Shown here in pieces: positions 12,475 through 15,270 of a stretch of 15,270 nt of DNA. Numbering within the stretch: the stretch's first letter is position 1; each line of letters begins with the position of its first letter. The notes beneath the pieces are model-generated. The model ran no database searches and was not told the DNA's origin. It saw only the letters and a list, made by a program, of their open reading frames with translations. The translations under genes were made by a program, and so were the position numbers. Source of the DNA: Actinomycetes bacterium (GTDB taxonomy: Bacteria > Actinomycetota > Acidimicrobiia > Acidimicrobiales > RAAP-2); contig JAKAZC010000026.1 in assembly GCA_021826655.1 (NCBI GenBank), forward strand, positions 1 to 15,270, read 5' to 3'.

Positions 12475-13583
12475 CCGACGTCCCCACGTTCGACGACCGC
12501 CTGCAGGCATTCGTGGGTCAGGTCTCCGGGCCGGCCACCCGCGGGTCCCATCCGGTAAACGAGCCGATGATCGAGCACTGGGTGGAGGCGATGGGCGACT
12601 TCAACCCGGTCTATGTCGACGCCGCTGCCGCCCGTGCCGCGGGGTTTGCCGGCGTCGTCGCCCCGCCGACCATGCTCCAGGCCTGGGTCATGCGCGGATT
12701 GCGGGCCACCCTCGACGCCGACGCCGCCCGCGACGCCGGCCGGGAGTCGGCCGAGACGCCCAACGACCAGGTGACGGCCCTGCTCAACGGGGCGGGATTC
12801 ACCTCGGTCGTCGCCACCAACTGCGACCAGCACTACGAGCGTCCGTTGGTACCCGGTGACCACCTCGAGATGACATCGGTGATCGACTCGATCTCGGGCG
12901 AGAAGCGGACGGGGCTCGGAGTCGGCCACTTCGTCACCAACCGGACCGAGTACCGGGACCAGGACGGCGAGCTGGTGGCCACCATGCGGTTCCGGATCCT
13001 CAAGTTCAAGCCGGGTACCGGTACCGCGTCCGCGACGTCCGCCGACAAGACGGCCGGGACCGCGCCCGATCCCGGTGCCGCCGGCGAGGGATCACCGCCC
13101 CGTCCGCTGCGTCCGCGTCCCGCGCTGACCCAGGACAACTCGTTCTTCTTCGAGGGGGCGAAGCAGCACATGCTGCTGATCCAGAAGTGCTCCGCGTGCG
13201 GCGCCCTGCGCCACCCGCCCCGTCCGTCGTGCGCCCACTGTCGCAGCTTCGAGTGGGAGCCCTTCGAAGCGTCGGGCCGGGGGACGATCTTCAGTTTCGT
13301 GGTCAACCACTACCCGCAGGTCCCGGCGTTCGACTATCCGCTGGTGGTCGCCTTGATCGAACTCGAGGAGGGGACCCGCCTGGTCGCCAACGTGTCGGGC
13401 ATCACCCCTGATACCGCCGCCATCGGGACGGCCGTCGAGGTCGGCTTCGAGGACTTCGACGACGACCTGTCCCTCCCGGTGTTCCATCCGGCCGCCACCG
13501 CCACCGCCACCGCCGCCACCACCGCAGACACCACGGCAACCGCCGCAACCACGACCACTGCAGACGAGACGAGGACGAACTGA
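12471..13583 (+). CDS. chsH2: ChsH2-like MaoC-type hydratase subunit fused to DUF35 domain
   Basis: A 370-residue two-domain protein. Residues about 14-180 form a MaoC_N/hot-dog domain (PVNEPMIEHWVEAMGDFNPVY, then GVVAPPTMLQAW, YERPLVPGD and a RTGLGVGHFVTNRTEYRDQDGELV core). After a Pro/Ala linker, residues about 230-258 make a DUF35 zinc ribbon with Cys240, Cys243, Cys254 and Cys257, and residues 265-338 an OB-fold (GRGTIFSFVVNHYPQVPAFDYPLVVALIEL). This is the ChsH2 layout: its N-terminal domain pairs with ChsH1 to hydrate the steroid enoyl-CoA, and its DUF35 domain binds Ltp2 to form the retro-aldol lyase. The Asp/His hydratase pair is not seen in the N-domain, as expected for the non-catalytic partner. 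A 30-residue Thr/Ala tail is unusual. Both ends overlap neighbouring genes (ATGA, TGATG). Confidence 0.87.
   Translation: MTDVPTFDDRLQAFVGQVSGPATRGSHPVNEPMIEHWVEAMGDFNPVYVDAAAARAAGFAGVVAPPTMLQAWVMRGLRATLDADAARDAGRESAETPNDQVTALLNGAGFTSVVATNCDQHYERPLVPGDHLEMTSVIDSISGEKRTGLGVGHFVTNRTEYRDQDGELVATMRFRILKFKPGTGTASATSADKTAGTAPDPGAAGEGSPPRPLRPRPALTQDNSFFFEGAKQHMLLIQKCSACGALRHPPRPSCAHCRSFEWEPFEASGRGTIFSFVVNHYPQVPAFDYPLVVALIELEEGTRLVANVSGITPDTAAIGTAVEVGFEDFDDDLSLPVFHPAATATATAATTADTTATAATTTTADETRTN
13491..13580 (+). repeat. Thr/Ala low-complexity C-terminal tail of ChsH2-like protein
   Basis: Iterated GCC/ACC codons with interspersed GCAGAC and ACCACG encode residues 341-370, made almost only of Ala and Thr with a few Asp/Glu. 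It follows directly after the OB-fold and has no counterpart that I recall in mycobacterial ChsH2. Confidence 0.75.
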
Positions 13584-14758
13584 TGGACTTCACCTTCGAC
13601 GACGACCAGAACGCGGTCCGCGAGGCGGCGGTGGGCCTGCTCTCCGGCCTGGTCGACCCTGACCGCGTCCATGAGGTCGAGGCCACCGAGGACCGCGTCG
13701 ACCGTGCGCTCTGGGCCGAACTGTCCAAGGCCGACCTGCTGGGCCTCGCCGTCCCGACCGCCGACGGCGGGGCCGGTTACGGCATGGTGGAGCTCTGCCT
13801 GCTGCTGGAGGCGCAGGGTGCGGTGGTCGCACCGGTGCCCCTGTGGGCCACCCTGGTGCTGGGCGCCCTCCCCGTCGCGCGGTTCGGGTCTGACCAGCTT
13901 CGGGCGGCATTGCTGCCGGGGGTCACGGCCGGAGCCACGATCCTGTCGGCCGCGCTGGCCGACGTGGCCGACGACATCGCCGTGGGTGGACCCGGTCGCC
14001 CCACGGTGGGCGCCGAGACCGGCGACGGCGGCAGCCTGACCGTGTCGGGGACGGCCCACGCCGTCCCCTACGCCCACGTGGCGGACCGGGTGCTGCTGCC
14101 GGTGGCCACGCCCGGGGGTACCGTCGTGGTGGCCGTCGACCCGCACGACCCCGGGGTGACGGTCGAGCGGGCGCTCACCACCAACCGGGAGGTCCATCCC
14201 CATCTCCATCTCGACTCGGTCGTGGTCGGTCCCGACGACGTGCTGGCGGGCGGCGACGCCTCCCGGGGTGACGAGGTCGTGGCCTGGATGCTGGAGCGGG
14301 CGTGGACCGGGCTCTGCGCCCTGCAGGTCGGGATCACCGAGGCGGCCGTGCGCCAGACCGCCGAGTACCTCAACGGGCGCGAGCAGTTCGGTGTGCCGCT
14401 GGCCACGTTCCAGGCCACCAAGATGCGGGCCGCCGACGCCGCCATCGACACCGAGGCCATCCGTGTGACCACATGGCAGGCGGCGTGGCGACTCGACCAC
14501 GGACTGGATGCATCCCGTTCGGTCAACGTGGCCGCCTGGTTCGCGTCGGAGTCGGGCCAGCGGGTGGTGTTCGCCACCCAGCACCTCCACGGGGGGATGG
14601 GTGCCGACGTCTCCTATCCGATCCACCGCTACTTCCTGTGGGGCAAGCAGATCGAGCTGTTGCTCGGGTCACCGAGCGCCCAGCTGGCCCGCCTGGGCCG
14701 CCAGGTGGCCGCGGACCTGCCTGCGCCCGGGGCCCGTGCCCAGGCGGTGCCGGCATGA
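13583..14758 (+). CDS. chsE1: Acyl-CoA dehydrogenase, FadE28/ChsE1-like (non-catalytic subunit)
   Basis: A 391-residue acyl-CoA dehydrogenase-fold protein, with GAGGA at 13571-13575, 7 nt before the ATG, which overlaps the preceding stop by one base. Features are MDFTFDDDQNAVREAAVGLL, LGLAVPTADGGAGYGMVELCLLLEAQG (53-79), the flavin-contacting REQFG (266-270) in YLNGREQFGVPLATFQATK, and HLHGGMGADVSYPIHRYFLWGKQIELLLG (334-362). The last block resembles FadE28. Aligned by eye, both known catalytic-Glu sites are lost: Leu361 replaces the MCAD-type Glu and Ala240 replaces the FadE29-type Glu. It is therefore probably the structural partner of the FadE29-like protein. It is unusually Ala/Gly/Asp-rich around residues 125-160. 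The partner assignment is inference from operon and family. Confidence 0.83.
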   Translation: MDFTFDDDQNAVREAAVGLLSGLVDPDRVHEVEATEDRVDRALWAELSKADLLGLAVPTADGGAGYGMVELCLLLEAQGAVVAPVPLWATLVLGALPVARFGSDQLRAALLPGVTAGATILSAALADVADDIAVGGPGRPTVGAETGDGGSLTVSGTAHAVPYAHVADRVLLPVATPGGTVVVAVDPHDPGVTVERALTTNREVHPHLHLDSVVVGPDDVLAGGDASRGDEVVAWMLERAWTGLCALQVGITEAAVRQTAEYLNGREQFGVPLATFQATKMRAADAAIDTEAIRVTTWQAAWRLDHGLDASRSVNVAAWFASESGQRVVFATQHLHGGMGADVSYPIHRYFLWGKQIELLLGSPSAQLARLGRQVAADLPAPGARAQAVPA

Positions 14759-15225
14759 GCGACGCCGTCATCGCCCGTACGTTCCGACCGACCACCCGCA
14801 CCCTGGACGAGGTGACCGTGGGGGAGGACCTCCCGTCACTCGAGGTCCCCCTGACCCGGACGCTCATCGTCTCCACCGCCCTGGCGTCCCGCGACTACCA
14901 GGACGTCCATCACGACTCCGTGCTCGCCGTCGAGCGCGGTTCCAAGGACATCTTCATGAACATCCTCTCCACCAACGGACTGGTCGGCCGCTTCGTCACC
15001 GACTGGGCCGGCCCGGGTGCGATCCTCACCGACGTGAACATCCGGCTCGGGGCACCCAACTACCCCGACGACACGATGACGCTCACCGGAACGGTCACGG
15101 CCAAGGACGCGGCCGACGACGGGGGGAGGGGTGCGGTCGAGGTCTCCGTGCTCGGCGCCAACGGACTGGGCGACCACGTGACCGGCACCGTACGATTGCT
15201 GCTACCCGTCGGAGGTGCCCGATGA
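14755..15225 (+). CDS. chsH1: ChsH1-like MaoC enoyl-CoA hydratase (catalytic subunit)
   Basis: A 156-residue single hot-dog protein. The hydratase motif STALASRDYQDVHHD places Asp47 and His52 five residues apart, the spacing of the catalytic Asp/His pair in MaoC-type R-hydratases. It is followed by GSKDIFMNILSTNGLVGRFVTDWAGPGA (62-89), closely resembling mycobacterial ChsH1 as I recall it. ChsH1 joins ChsH2 to add water to the steroid side-chain enoyl-CoA. It is longer than the roughly 130-residue mycobacterial protein, with about 18 extra N-terminal residues and a Gly/Asp-rich loop near 117-125. It overlaps the neighbouring genes by 4 nt at each end. Confidence 0.87.
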   Translation: MSDAVIARTFRPTTRTLDEVTVGEDLPSLEVPLTRTLIVSTALASRDYQDVHHDSVLAVERGSKDIFMNILSTNGLVGRFVTDWAGPGAILTDVNIRLGAPNYPDDTMTLTGTVTAKDAADDGGRGAVEVSVLGANGLGDHVTGTVRLLLPVGGAR

Positions 15226-15270
15226 GCGGGACCGCGCACGCCTTCGTCGGGACCACCGCCGTCGCCGGGA
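15222..15270 (+). CDS. Start of next operon gene, possibly Ltp2-like thiolase/aldolase (3' truncated)
   Basis: ATG 15222 overlaps the previous stop by 4 nt and has GGAGG at 15211-15215, 6 nt upstream, so a real gene starts here. Only 16 residues are visible (MSGTAHAFVGTTAVAG). In the mycobacterial igr operon ltp2 follows chsH1, and Ltp2 would need the DUF35 domain of ChsH2. The short N-terminus is compatible with a thiolase-fold start (xxAxVGxxxxxG) but cannot prove it. Confidence 0.55.
   Translation, partial: MSGTAHAFVGTTAVAG

Noticed and set aside
13334..14626. A 430-codon minus-strand open frame opposite chsH2/chsE1-like genes
   Set aside because: His/Gly/Arg-rich composition without motifs, antisense to two recognised genes.

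Overview
The window is very GC-rich, densely coded DNA with many overlapping GTG, TTG and ATGA start/stop junctions. Gene content points to Actinomycetota: F420-dependent luciferase-like enzymes, an actinobacterial-style Tad pilus locus ending in a LysM-BTAD regulator, and a steroid side-chain (igr-type) operon. The operon order differs from mycobacteria, so a non-mycobacterial lineage such as Acidimicrobiia is a reasonable guess, but that is inference from gene style only.

Region 1 (1-7481, + strand) is the tail of a Tad/Flp pilus operon. In order it encodes the C-terminal part of the TadA/CpaF ATPase, TadB and TadC inner-membrane platform proteins, a 63-residue pilin-like protein, two TadE-like pseudopilins, a TadG-like protein, and a 1096-residue membrane protein. 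This last protein combines a LysM domain, a P-loop-less FtsK/EccC-like domain, and a C-terminal winged-helix plus BTAD (SARP-type) regulator. Nearly all junctions overlap by 4-7 nt, so translation is probably coupled. Several proteins carry in-frame tandem repeats in leaders or linkers, including a His-x-Trp repeat in the leader of the second TadE-like protein.

Region 2 (7631-10961, - strand) holds three genes read leftward: a CYP125-like cytochrome P450 and two LLM-class F420-dependent oxidoreductases, the last resembling the Rv3520c family. It converges on the Tad operon at 7482-7630.

Region 3 (10962-11313) is a 352-bp divergent control region with an AT-rich island containing a near-match to the KstR operator pattern.

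Region 4 (11314-15270, + strand) is an igr-like operon: a FadE29/ChsE2-like acyl-CoA dehydrogenase, a ChsH2-like MaoC + DUF35 protein, a FadE28/ChsE1-like acyl-CoA dehydrogenase, a ChsH1-like MaoC hydratase, and the first codons of a further gene that by position may be the Ltp2 aldolase/thiolase. In mycobacteria the corresponding proteins remove the last three carbons of the cholesterol side chain: ChsE1-ChsE2 desaturates the propanoyl-CoA side chain, ChsH1-ChsH2 hydrates it, and Ltp2 with the ChsH2 DUF35 domain cleaves it. CYP125 starts side-chain breakdown by oxidising C26. The right half is therefore read as a steroid/sterol side-chain degradation locus.
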